From Armatimonadota bacterium (lineage in GTDB: Bacteria > Armatimonadota > Fimbriimonadia > Fimbriimonadales > Fimbriimonadaceae), in assembly GCA_018268315.1 (NCBI GenBank), contig JAFDWU010000006.1, positions 62,001 through 126,000 on the forward strand: DNA of 64,000 nt, written 5' to 3'. Positions 16,684 through 24,584 of the stretch are shown in pieces (position 1 is the first letter of the stretch; every line of letters starts with the position of its first letter). The notes below the pieces were generated by a model. The model made no database searches. It had not been told where the DNA came from and worked only from the letters and a program-made list of their open reading frames with translations. Made by a program: the position numbers and the translations under genes.

Positions 16684-18198
16684 ATGAGCGAGCAAGAGCT
16701 AAGGGCCGTCCGGCTGTCCAAGCTGGAACGGATGCGCGAGTTGGGGCATGACCCTTTCTCCGTTGAGCGTTTTCCTACCACCCATTCTGCTGCCGAATTG
16801 CTTGCCAAGTTCGATGAGATCGGACCCGAACAAGAGGTTCGCTACGCAGGCCGCGTGGTTACCAGCCGTCCCATGGGCAAGATCACCTTCTGCCATGTCA
16901 GTGACGGAGACAACCGCATTCAGCTTTACATTCGCAAGGATGACTTAGGCGAGACTGCATGGGAAATTGCAGAGCTTGTCGATATCGGGGATCACGTAGG
17001 CGTGGTTGGCAAGCTGATGACCACCAAGACCGGCGAGAAGTCGATCCACGTCAGCCAGCTAACGCCGCTTTCCAAGGCCCTTGAGCCGCTTCCAATTGGC
17101 AAGGAGAAGGATGGGCAGGTTTGGTACGGCCTGACGGACCCCAACCTGCGCTACCGCCATCGCCACCTCGATCTGATCGTGAACGCCGAGGCGCGCACGA
17201 TGCTGCTTAACCGCTCACGGATTATCAGCGCGGTGCGTCGGCATATGGACAGCCTTGGGTACTTCGAAGTCGAGACGCCTTTGCTTCAGCTTGAGGCGGG
17301 CGGCGCGGCGGCAACCCCCTTCCTGACCACCTACAACGCATACGATTTGGAAGTGAAGCTCCGCATCTCCTTGGAGCTTTATCTCAAGCGAATCATCTGC
17401 GGCGACGTCCGCAAGGTTTACGAAATTGGCCGGGTCTTCCGGAACGAGGGCGTGAGCAACCGCCATAACCCCGAGTTCACGCTGCTGGAGTTCTACGAGG
17501 CTTACATCAATCTTGAGGATGTGATGGAAATAGTGGAAGGGTTGTTCCGAGGCGTCTGCATGGACGTGTTTGGCACTGCCACCATCCAGCCGATCGCCAA
17601 TGGCCCGGTGCTGGATTTCAGCAAGCCGTGGAAGCGTGTAGAGCTTTTGGGTGAGATCGAGCGACTAGCAGGCGTGAAGAGGGAAGAGCTGAGGGAACTG
17701 GAGTCTGCGCGTAAGGCTTTGGAGCGATGCGGCATTCCAGCGGAGAAGGAGCACAACCTTGGCGGCATCATCGAGAAGCTGCTGGAGCGTTTTATCGAGC
17801 CGACGCTTGTCGAGCCGACCTTCGTGATTGGCTATCCAATCGAGACCTCGCCGCTTGCCAAGAAGGCGCCCGGCGACCCGAGGATGACGCGCCGATTCGA
17901 GGGCTATGTAATGGGCCGCGAGATATGCAATGCCTTCAGCGAGATCAACGACCCCATTGACCAGCGAGAGCGGTTTGAGCAACAGCTGCGCGAGCGAGCC
18001 AAGGGCGATGACGAAGCGCATCCAATGGATGAGGAGTTCATCTACGCGCTGGAAAGCGGCATGCCGCCCACGGGCGGTTGCGGAATCGGCATGGATCGCA
18101 TGGCGATGCTCCTGACTGGCGCGGAACAGATCCGCGAAGTGCTGTTGTTCCCGATGATGAAGCCGATCCAGGAACTCCAGGGCGGGGAAGAAGCGTAA
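16684..18198 (+). CDS. lysS: Lysyl-tRNA synthetase, class II
   Basis: A 504-residue enzyme that charges tRNA-Lys. The N-terminal OB-fold (about 55-150) contains AGRVVTSRPMGKITFCHV. The class II core has motif 1 near YFEVETPLL, motif 2 in FRNEGVSNRHNPEFTLLE and motif 3 in GCGIGMDRMAMLLTG. YRHRHLDL and the RFEGYVMGREICNAFSE stretch are typical of LysRS. Length matches bacterial LysS. It is followed after 15 bases by ispG on the same strand. Confidence 0.98.
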   Translation: MSEQELRAVRLSKLERMRELGHDPFSVERFPTTHSAAELLAKFDEIGPEQEVRYAGRVVTSRPMGKITFCHVSDGDNRIQLYIRKDDLGETAWEIAELVDIGDHVGVVGKLMTTKTGEKSIHVSQLTPLSKALEPLPIGKEKDGQVWYGLTDPNLRYRHRHLDLIVNAEARTMLLNRSRIISAVRRHMDSLGYFEVETPLLQLEAGGAAATPFLTTYNAYDLEVKLRISLELYLKRIICGDVRKVYEIGRVFRNEGVSNRHNPEFTLLEFYEAYINLEDVMEIVEGLFRGVCMDVFGTATIQPIANGPVLDFSKPWKRVELLGEIERLAGVKREELRELESARKALERCGIPAEKEHNLGGIIEKLLERFIEPTLVEPTFVIGYPIETSPLAKKAPGDPRMTRRFEGYVMGREICNAFSEINDPIDQRERFEQQLRERAKGDDEAHPMDEEFIYALESGMPPTGGCGIGMDRMAMLLTGAEQIREVLLFPMMKPIQELQGGEEA

Positions 18199-18213
18199 GC
18201 TGATTTGAAAGCG

Positions 18214-19431
18214 ATGAATTTGGACACTACCTACGCGCGTCGCCACACCGTTCCTTGCCGTGTCGGCAAGCTTGTCATCGGCGCGGGCTATCCCGTCGTC
18301 GTTCAGTCGATGATCACGGAGGAGACCCGGAATATCGATGCTTGCGTGGAGCAGATCATCGCCTTGCATCAGGCGGGCTGCGAGCTTGTACGCGTTACCA
18401 CGCCTTCGCTGGGCGAGGCGCAGTGCATGGAGGAAATCCGCGCGAAAGTAATTGAGCGGTACCAGGAGGTCCCGCTAACCGCGGATGTTCACCACCAGGG
18501 CACGGCAATTGCGGTCGAAGCGGCCAAGCATGTGGACGAGGTCCGAGTAAACCCAGGCTTGTTCGTCTTCCGGAAGCCGACCAACAAAGAGGAGTATTCA
18601 GCCGAAGAGCACGCTGCGGAGCGCCAGGCGATCGAGGAGAGCTTTGTGCCGGTCGTTGAGGCGTGCAAGAAGCATGGACGGGCCATGAGAGTGGGCGTGA
18701 ACCACGGATCGCTTAGCGAGCGCATGCTGGTTACCTACGGCGACACGCCCGACGGCATGGTGGAAAGCGCGCTTGAGTACCTGCGTATTTGCGAGAAGCA
18801 CGGCTACACGAATTTGAATATCAGCGCGAAGGCTTCGCGTGTGCCAATCATGATCGCAGCCAACCGATTGATGGTTAAGCGCATGGCGGAGGAAGGCATG
18901 GCCTATCCAATGCACCTGGGCGTAACCGAGGCCGGCGACGGAGAATATGCCCGCATCAAGTCCACCGCTGGCATCGCGACCCTGTTGGCGGAGGGCATCG
19001 GCGACACGATCCGCGTTTCGCTTTCCGAAGACCCGATCAACGAAATTCCCGTGTGCTACGACATCTTGCAGGCAATGGGCCTTCGCAAGACGAAGGTGGA
19101 GTACATCGCCTGCCCATCCTGCGGCCGCACTAAATTCAACTTGCCCACGGTTTTAAGGCAAGTGCGAGACGCCACCCGTCACTTATCCGGCTTGGATATC
19201 GCCGTTATGGGCTGCATCGTTAACGGCCCGGGCGAGATGGCGGATGCCGACTACGGTTACGTCGGTGCTGCCGGCGGAAAGATCACGCTTTACCGACGAA
19301 AGGAAATTGTGAAGACCGGCATCCCGCAGGAACGCGGAGTTGAAGAACTTATCGGGCTGCTGAAGGAAGATGGGGTTTGGCAGGAGCCGCTCGATGCCGC
19401 TCCTGCCTTAACCATGCTGAAGACTCTTTAG
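18214..19431 (+). CDS. ispG: 4-hydroxy-3-methylbut-2-enyl diphosphate synthase
   Basis: This MEP-pathway enzyme converts 2-C-methylerythritol cyclodiphosphate to HMBPP using a 4Fe-4S cluster. The N-terminal barrel contains [28 protein letters not shown] and GVNHGSL. The C-terminal cluster domain has CPSCGR and [11 protein letters not shown], providing three cysteines, with a later Glu as fourth ligand as usual in IspG. ATG 18214 gives ~405 residues; a TTG nine bases upstream adds three. Its stop TAG shares the tetranucleotide TTAG with the TAA of the convergent membrane protein gene. Confidence 0.97.
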   Translation: MNLDTTYARRHTVPCRVGKLVIGAGYPVVVQSMITEETRNIDACVEQIIALHQAGCELVRVTTPSLGEAQCMEEIRAKVIERYQEVPLTADVHHQGTAIAVEAAKHVDEVRVNPGLFVFRKPTNKEEYSAEEHAAERQAIEESFVPVVEACKKHGRAMRVGVNHGSLSERMLVTYGDTPDGMVESALEYLRICEKHGYTNLNISAKASRVPIMIAANRLMVKRMAEEGMAYPMHLGVTEAGDGEYARIKSTAGIATLLAEGIGDTIRVSLSEDPINEIPVCYDILQAMGLRKTKVEYIACPSCGRTKFNLPTVLRQVRDATRHLSGLDIAVMGCIVNGPGEMADADYGYVGAAGGKITLYRRKEIVKTGIPQERGVEELIGLLKEDGVWQEPLDAAPALTMLKTL

Positions 19432-20123
19432 CCTTCTTTGACGCTTGCGCCGCGCAAACCTTTGGAGCCACCCTCTTTGAGTTGCACCTTATGGGCTTCG
19501 TCATACACGATTCCGTAGCGCGCAAAGACCAATCCGGCGATTAACCCTGCAACCATGAATGCCGGGACACGCAGTTTACGACCTTCTTTGTCCCAAAGAG
19601 CGAGTGAGGCGCCGACGCTGGCCATTGCGCCTGCGGCTGCAAATTGTACGATCAGCCAGGAGAAATCGAGCTTGTCCCAGTTGAGAAACTGGAAGATAAC
19701 CGCAATGGCTCCGACCGCTCCGCCAAATATTAAGCCCCTGCGCGGACGGATGAATCCGAGAATCGCGGCTACGAGAAAGAGGGCAAAGAACAACTCGTAT
19801 TGCTGAAGAAGGCGTTCATTGACGGCATCCCTTAGCGGATCGCTAATTCTTGGGTGAACCTCGTTTACAAGCTTCAACGATCCTGCATATGACTCCCACG
19901 CAAACATGCGGTAGCCCAGTGTTATTGCTCCGGAGAGGAGTACAACCGGGGTCCAGGAGGTTGCCCAGATACTCAGGATGCCACCAACGGCCGCTGTTGC
20001 CATGATAGCCATGAGGCCCTTGGTTCCGCCATCGGTTCCCGAGATAACGTTATACGATAATGCGGCTGCTCCAACGATTAGGACCAGTAGCACTCTGTTT
20101 AGCAGGATTAAATTCTTCATCAC
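19428..20123 (-). CDS. Polytopic membrane protein, unknown function
   Basis: A 231-residue protein with about six transmembrane helices, for example [33 protein letters not shown] and [19 protein letters not shown]. No motif gives a function. Its ATG overlaps the rimM stop by four bases, so it is the distal gene of the rpsP-khpA-rimM operon, in the place where trmD is usually found in other bacteria. It may therefore be expressed with translation genes without sharing their function. Confidence 0.75.
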   Translation of the reverse strand: MMKNLILLNRVLLVLIVGAAALSYNVISGTDGGTKGLMAIMATAAVGGILSIWATSWTPVVLLSGAITLGYRMFAWESYAGSLKLVNEVHPRISDPLRDAVNERLLQQYELFFALFLVAAILGFIRPRRGLIFGGAVGAIAVIFQFLNWDKLDFSWLIVQFAAAGAMASVGASLALWDKEGRKLRVPAFMVAGLIAGLVFARYGIVYDEAHKVQLKEGGSKGLRGASVKEG

Positions 20124-20617
20124 TCCCCGTTGTCCGAATCACCCAGAAGTCCTGGGATCACTCGGATATGAATTTCACGACGTTTCAAGTCAACTCTTTG
20201 GATGAACTGTTTTACCATAGGGACCAAGTGGCCGTTAACCACTAGCAGGTCCTGTGCGGGATATTTTAGGACGTCATCCACGTCTCCAACCTTCTCTTTA
20301 CTTTCTGAATCGATTACCGCCATGCCCTTAAGATCTTCGACTAAGTACTCGTCTTCATCAAGTTCTATGTCCTCTTCCATCATTTCCAAGTAAGACCATT
20401 GAAGGCTCTCGGCTTGGTTACGATCAGTCATTTCGATGAATTTGACGATGCAGCGGTTACCCTGCCAGAAGCAATCTTCTATTTCTAGCCAGCGGTCATC
20501 CAGGCGCATGCGTGCACCTTTGCGGATGTTGTCAGGGAAATCGGTTAGGACGTCGAGCTTTACTTGGCCTTTAATGCCAAATGCTCCGACTATCTGCGCA
20601 ACGCGATGCGCGGGCAT
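20120..20617 (-). CDS. rimM: 16S rRNA processing / ribosome maturation factor RimM
   Basis: A 165-residue protein that helps 30S assembly by binding S19 and assisting 16S rRNA maturation. The N-terminal barrel begins AHRVAQIVGAFGIKGQVKL, and the C-terminal PRC-barrel contains EDEYLVEDLKGMAVID and DVLKYPAQDLLVVNG. Both domains and the length are standard. It lies three bases after khpA. Confidence 0.95.
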   Translation of the reverse strand: MPAHRVAQIVGAFGIKGQVKLDVLTDFPDNIRKGARMRLDDRWLEIEDCFWQGNRCIVKFIEMTDRNQAESLQWSYLEMMEEDIELDEDEYLVEDLKGMAVIDSESKEKVGDVDDVLKYPAQDLLVVNGHLVPMVKQFIQRVDLKRREIHIRVIPGLLGDSDNGE

Positions 20618-20620
20618 CCT

Positions 20621-20860
20621 TTACTCGGTTGGGACTTTGACGAAGGCCCGCTCTTGCTCTCGCGCAGCGAGGGCGCTAACGACAGTGCGGACTGCAGAGA
20701 TCACGCGACCGCTCTTGCCGATAACCTTGCCTACGTCTTCTTGGGCGACGTGGACAAAGAATGTGCGGGTGCCGTCTTCGTATTCCTCTTCGATGTTCAC
20801 CTGATCGGGGTTATCGACGAGGTCCTTAACGAGCGTTGCGACGATTGGGCGGTAGCTCAC
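20621..20860 (-). CDS. khpA: KH-domain RNA-binding protein KhpA
   Basis: A 79-residue protein with a single KH domain and the GxxG-type loop in VGKSGRVISAVRTVV (GKSG). KhpA, with KhpB/EloR, binds RNA and influences cell-wall elongation in several bacteria. Position between rpsP and rimM is the classical one. The start overlaps the rpsP stop by four bases (ATGA). Confidence 0.93.
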   Translation of the reverse strand: MSYRPIVATLVKDLVDNPDQVNIEEEYEDGTRTFFVHVAQEDVGKVIGKSGRVISAVRTVVSALAAREQERAFVKVPTE

Positions 20861-21348
20861 GCTTCTGTGCCTTCCGTCACTTCTTCAACTGCTGCCGGGG
20901 CTTCCGCCTCAGCGGCAGGGGCTTCGGCAACTACTTCAGCCACAGTCGCCTCAGGAGCCGCTTCTACCGGCTTCTCTTCAACTGCTGCCTTAGCAGCCTT
21001 CGGTGCTTCCGCAGGAGCATCCATTACCGACTTGACGGAAGTTGCAGCCGTTCGCTTATCAAGGAACTTGTACTGCTGCTTCGCGCTCGGGTGGGTGGAG
21101 AAATAGTCTGCCAATACGCCGGTCTTCGAAAGAATAACGGCTGCGGTTTCGGTCGGCTTCGCGCCGTTGTTCAGCCAGTGCAGCGCGCGCTCCTTGTTCA
21201 AGTTGAGATGAACAGGCTTTACGACCGGGTCGTAGGTTCCCAAAATCTCAACAAAGGCGCCGTTGCGTCCAGCCGTACTCTTTGCCACCACAATGCGATA
21301 AAACGGGTGGCCTTTCGTGCCCATCCTGCGAAGTCGAATCTTAACCAT
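20857..21348 (-). CDS. rpsP: 30S ribosomal protein S16 with long Ala/Glu-rich tail
   Basis: From ATG 21348 the protein is 163 residues: MVKIRLRRMGTKGHPFYRIV, GTYDPV and ALHWLNNGAKPT are S16 hallmarks within the first ~85 residues. The remaining ~75 residues form a low-complexity tail of Ala, Glu, Pro and Val (PAEAPKAAKAAVEEKPVEAA and onward), roughly doubling the usual S16 length. An AGGAAAG ribosome site precedes this ATG; an upstream reading to 21459 lacks S16 similarity and is rejected. L22 in this window has a very similar tail. Confidence 0.95.
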   Translation of the reverse strand: MVKIRLRRMGTKGHPFYRIVVAKSTAGRNGAFVEILGTYDPVVKPVHLNLNKERALHWLNNGAKPTETAAVILSKTGVLADYFSTHPSAKQQYKFLDKRTAATSVKSVMDAPAEAPKAAKAAVEEKPVEAAPEATVAEVVAEAPAAEAEAPAAVEEVTEGTEA

Positions 21349-21400
21349 GGATAATTTTTGTCTTTCCTGCTTCAGCGGTTGATCCAGCCGCAAGCCGTTT

Positions 21401-21406
21401 ATTATA
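21401..21406 (-). promoter_or_regulatory. Probable -10 element of the rpsP operon promoter
   Basis: On the minus strand this reads TATAAT, a perfect sigma-70 -10 box, 53 bases before the rpsP ATG. No good -35 hexamer is visible 16-18 bases further upstream, where the foot of a hairpin begins. Confidence 0.45.
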
Positions 21407-21428
21407 TCCGAGGGAATCCGTCCGATGC

Positions 21429-21481
21429 TAGACGCCCTCCAAAATAGAGCGCCCCACAAGCTATTGCTCGCAGGGCGTCTA
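21429..21481. other. Long inverted repeat between osmC and rpsP
   Basis: TAGACGCCCT (21429-21438) is exactly complementary to AGGGCGTCTA (21472-21481). The 33-base loop contains a nested GAGC (21447-21450)/GCTC (21466-21469) pair. A second hairpin, CGCTCT/AGAGCG (21482-21499), abuts it and lies directly after the osmC stop. No U-tract follows, so it is not a textbook terminator. It may end osmC transcripts or control rpsP. Confidence 0.5.
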
Positions 21482-21505
21482 CGCTCTCAGGGAAGAGCGA
21501 AAGGG

Positions 21506-21949
21506 CTATGCGCCTACGGCGCTGACCAACTTGGCGTCCAAGGTGATCTCTGCGCCGGTAAAGAGCTTAGAGACTGGGCAGTTAGCCTTGGCGGTTGCCG
21601 CCGCTTCCTGGAACTGTGCGTCGGTGGCATTCGGGATCACGCCCTCAGTGCTCAGGCGCACTTTGGTGATCTTGAATCCGCCATCGATGTTCTCGACCGT
21701 CACCATCGCCGTGGTCGAAATTGTGTCGGGAATGAGCCCACCCCGGGTTAGCACACCGGAGAGCGCCATGCTGAAGCAAGCAGCGTGAGCAGCGCCGAGA
21801 AGCTCTTCCGGATTGGTGCCGGTACCGCTCTCAAAGCGGCTGCTAAAGCTGTATTGAGCGTTGCTAAGGGTTCCGGTCTCCGTGGAAACGACACCGTTTC
21901 CTTCCTTGATAGAACCTTTCCAGACTGCAGAACCATTTCGATTAATCAT
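21506..21949 (-). CDS. OsmC-family organic hydroperoxide reductase
   Basis: A 147-residue protein with the two redox cysteines of the OsmC/Ohr fold: Cys58 in GAAHAACFSMAL and Cys124 in AKANCPVSKLF. The N-terminus MINRNGSAVWKGSIKEGNG and the NPEELLGAAHA stretch match the OsmC branch. It reduces organic peroxides, usually with dihydrolipoyl or related thiols, in the cytoplasm. It is preceded by an AGGAGG-like site (minus strand of 21954-21959) and stands alone. Confidence 0.93.
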   Translation of the reverse strand: MINRNGSAVWKGSIKEGNGVVSTETGTLSNAQYSFSSRFESGTGTNPEELLGAAHAACFSMALSGVLTRGGLIPDTISTTAMVTVENIDGGFKITKVRLSTEGVIPNATDAQFQEAAATAKANCPVSKLFTGAEITLDAKLVSAVGA

Positions 21950-21991
21950 AAATCCTCCTAAACCTAGTTACGCAATTATGTAAGCGAAATC

Positions 21992-23041
21992 TCAAACCGC
22001 GGCGGGGCTTTTCGCGAAATGTTCGGCGGTGAGCTTGAAAGCGCCGATTGCTCGTTCCACCTGGGCGTCGTCCACGTCGGCGTGAAGCACCAGTCGGAAG
22101 CGATACTCGCCAAAGGGGAAGAAGTCTACGCCCTTCTCGCCTAGAGCTTTGACCCACTCAACTGCGGGCCGTTGGCTTTGCACAATAAGGATGTTGGTTT
22201 GAACGGTTTCGGGGTCGATTGTTAGCCCCGGCAAGTCTTTCAACGCTGCAAACAGCGTTCGGCAGCGCTTGTGGTCTTCGGCAAGCCGGTCCACCATCTT
22301 GGTAAGGCTCACGATGCCGCATGCGGCCAGGATTCCCGCCTGCCTCATGCCTCCGCCAAGCCGTTTTCGCCAAATTCGGGCCCTTTCGATGAATTCGGTA
22401 GGGCCGCAAAGCACGGAGCCAACCGGCGAGCGCAAGCCCTTTGAAAGGCACATACTCACGCTATCCACATGGGAAATGATACTTGTCAGAGGCACGCCCA
22501 AGGCAACCGCCGCGTTGAAGACTCGAGCACCGTCCAAATGGACCTTCATGCCGTGCTTGCGGGCAACTGCGTTCAGTTCCTTCATGCGCTCAATAGAGGT
22601 GATCGTTCCTCCCGCACGATTGTGGGTGTTTTCAATGCAGAGGAGGGTGCTGCCAGGAGTGTGGAGACTGCGCTGCATCACGCGCTTTTCCACCTCATCC
22701 GGATCCAAAATGCCGCGAATCGAGGGGACGTTGCGGGTGATCACGTTCGCTAGAATTGCCGGCGCCCCCACTTCGTAATAAAGGATGTGCGCTTCCTCTT
22801 CCGCGATGATCACATCGCCCGGCTGCGTATGGCAGCAGATAGCGATCTGGTTCCCCATCGTGCCACTTGGAACGTAGACGGCGGCCTCTTTGCCCGCCAT
22901 CTCTGCCGCGAGGCGCTCAAGCTTCTGAACGGTTGGCTCATCGCCAAGCACGTCGTCGCCAAGGTCCGCCTTCAGGATGGCGTCGAACATTTCCTTTGTG
23001 GGCCGGGTAACGGTATCGCTTCGAAGATCGACGGTTTTCAT
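21992..23041 (-). CDS. ltaE: Low-specificity L-threonine aldolase
   Basis: From the ATG at 23041 the protein is 349 residues and begins MKTVDLRSDTVTRPT, the family's typical N-terminus. GDDVLGDEPTV, VPSGTMGNQIAI, VHLDGARVFNA and the PLP lysine in MCLSKGLRSPVGS are present. The enzyme cleaves threonine to glycine and acetaldehyde. An upstream extension to 23140 lies within the esterase gene and is rejected. The start overlaps the esterase stop by four bases (ATGA). Confidence 0.94.
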   Translation of the reverse strand: MKTVDLRSDTVTRPTKEMFDAILKADLGDDVLGDEPTVQKLERLAAEMAGKEAAVYVPSGTMGNQIAICCHTQPGDVIIAEEEAHILYYEVGAPAILANVITRNVPSIRGILDPDEVEKRVMQRSLHTPGSTLLCIENTHNRAGGTITSIERMKELNAVARKHGMKVHLDGARVFNAAVALGVPLTSIISHVDSVSMCLSKGLRSPVGSVLCGPTEFIERARIWRKRLGGGMRQAGILAACGIVSLTKMVDRLAEDHKRCRTLFAALKDLPGLTIDPETVQTNILIVQSQRPAVEWVKALGEKGVDFFPFGEYRFRLVLHADVDDAQVERAIGAFKLTAEHFAKSPAAV

Positions 23042-23781
23042 AGATATTCGCTCAGGAATTTCTCGGTTGCGCTCAGAACGGTCGGCCACGCTTCCATCGT
23101 GAATCCGTGCCCCTCTTTGGGAAGGCTGATGAAGCGGCATGGAACGCCAACTGCGCCATAGGCTGCAACCATGTCGATGGATTGCTGAATGGGCACCACT
23201 TCGTCATCCTCGCCGTGGAAAATCAGCATCGGCGCGGAGTCTTTCGTGACGTGGTAAAGCGGGCTGGCGGCGCGGTATTTGGCTTCGTTGCCTTCATAAG
23301 GCTCATCTCCCATGAACTGGCTGATGAACGACCAGGAGATTGGGAAGTGGCGCGTCAGCGGCTCAGTGATATCCATAAGTCCGCACAGATTCACACACGC
23401 CTTGACCCGCGCTTTGGGATCGCTCGTGGTCGCGAGCATCGCGGCAAGATGGCCACCAGCGCTGCTGCCAAACGAGGCGATGCGGTCAGGCAGGATGTTT
23501 AGCTCCTTCGCGTTCTCGCGGAAGTGGTGCATGAACGCTTCAAGGTCCTCAACCGCCGCCGGGAACGGGTGAAGCGGGGCAAGCCGGTAATCGACGCATA
23601 CCGCCGCATAGCCCAGCTTGGTGAATTCGTTGGCGACCGGGTGCAGGTCTTCCTTGCCACCGGTGATCCATCCGCCGCCGTGGCAGCAGACGATGAGCGG
23701 GTGCGGTCCTGCGGTCTTTGGCTGGAATAAATCGTATCGCAGTCGGTTTGGTTCAAGGACGTAGGATAGGCCGGTCTGCAT
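23038..23781 (-). CDS. Alpha/beta-hydrolase esterase, hormone-sensitive-lipase type
   Basis: A 247-residue hydrolase with the oxyanion motif HGGGW, nucleophile elbow GSSAGG, acid residue in FHGEDDEVVP and a His in EGHGFTME. These mark the BD-FAE/HSL-like esterases that deacylate short-chain esters or sugar acetates. There is no signal peptide, so it acts in the cytoplasm. It is coupled to threonine aldolase, although no shared pathway is obvious. Confidence 0.9.
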   Translation of the reverse strand: MQTGLSYVLEPNRLRYDLFQPKTAGPHPLIVCCHGGGWITGGKEDLHPVANEFTKLGYAAVCVDYRLAPLHPFPAAVEDLEAFMHHFRENAKELNILPDRIASFGSSAGGHLAAMLATTSDPKARVKACVNLCGLMDITEPLTRHFPISWSFISQFMGDEPYEGNEAKYRAASPLYHVTKDSAPMLIFHGEDDEVVPIQQSIDMVAAYGAVGVPCRFISLPKEGHGFTMEAWPTVLSATEKFLSEYL

Positions 23782-23790
23782 GAATGGAAT

Positions 23791-24285
23791 CTATTTTAGC
23801 CGGTTTGTTTGGGTAGGGCTGTCCCATGGCACCCAGCCCATCACATGGAGAAGCAGTTTGCACGTCCCTACGAGGGAATAGACGGCGAAGGCGACGATGA
23901 AAACTGCGGCGCTCGGGTACACGAAGAAGCGTGCATTCGAGGCAACAAGGTCCGCAAGCCTGACCATTGTATGTAATGCTGGAATTCCGATATCGACCTC
24001 ATAGATGACTCCGGTGCTTCCAAGCACCACCGTGGTAGACCACAGGTGGCAGAGCAAGGGAATTGTCAGGAGGGAGTTTCTGCGGGTGATGCCAACCGCA
24101 ATAAGATAGATCGCCGTGGCACCCCAGATTGTGGGCAAAAGTAAGGCGAAGTTTGCGAGGAGGTCAGCCTCCTTGTAGCGGCGCTCATCCATCAACCCCA
24201 TACTCGCCGCGAAGAGCGTGCCCAAACCGATTGCAGCAGCGTAAATTCCGCCTGTGATCGCCAAAAACATGCGCATAGGCGTCAT
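23791..24285 (-). CDS. Membrane protein with four helices, unknown function
   Basis: A 164-residue protein with four predicted transmembrane helices (around MFLAITGGIYAAAIGLGTLF, LLANFALLLPTIWGATAIYL, LLTIPLLCHLWSTTVVLG and FVYPSAAVFIVAFAVYSLV). No conserved functional motif is recognised. It lies ten bases upstream of the esterase gene and may be co-transcribed with it. Confidence 0.68.
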   Translation of the reverse strand: MTPMRMFLAITGGIYAAAIGLGTLFAASMGLMDERRYKEADLLANFALLLPTIWGATAIYLIAVGITRRNSLLTIPLLCHLWSTTVVLGSTGVIYEVDIGIPALHTMVRLADLVASNARFFVYPSAAVFIVAFAVYSLVGTCKLLLHVMGWVPWDSPTQTNRLK

Positions 24286-24308
24286 GACGTTTATCTAAAC
24301 AGCTCCTA

Positions 24309-24581
24309 TTAGGACGAAGTTTCATCAACCATCCGACGATGTCGCTCTGTATCCACCGGCTTTACAATCCTTTCCGTCGATGCCGGATGCTTTTCCAAAG
24401 CCGCCTTCGGCCTAATCGGCCTCGGTGTCAGGTTCCCGCCGCAGTTTGGGCAGACGCCCTGCAGCACATCCCGAACGCAGTCCGCGCAGAAGGTGCACTC
24501 AAACGTGCAGATCGTCGCCTCCTCAGAGTCCGGCGGCAGTGGCTTGGCGCAGTTCTCGCAAACAGGTCGCAGCTCAAGCAC
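24309..24581 (-). CDS. DUF1272 zinc-binding protein
   Basis: A 90-residue protein starting MLELRPVCENCAKPLPPDS, with eight cysteines (8, 11, 25, 29, 32, 35, 44, 47) in a RING-like cross-brace pattern and the ECTFCADC and CPNCGGNL core. This matches DUF1272 closely over its first ~58 residues; the C-terminal ~30 polar residues are extra. Members are small cytoplasmic proteins of unknown role. The gene starts three bases after the aminotransferase stop, so the two are co-expressed. Confidence 0.9.
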   Translation of the reverse strand: MLELRPVCENCAKPLPPDSEEATICTFECTFCADCVRDVLQGVCPNCGGNLTPRPIRPKAALEKHPASTERIVKPVDTERHRRMVDETSS

Positions 24582-24584
24582 GGC

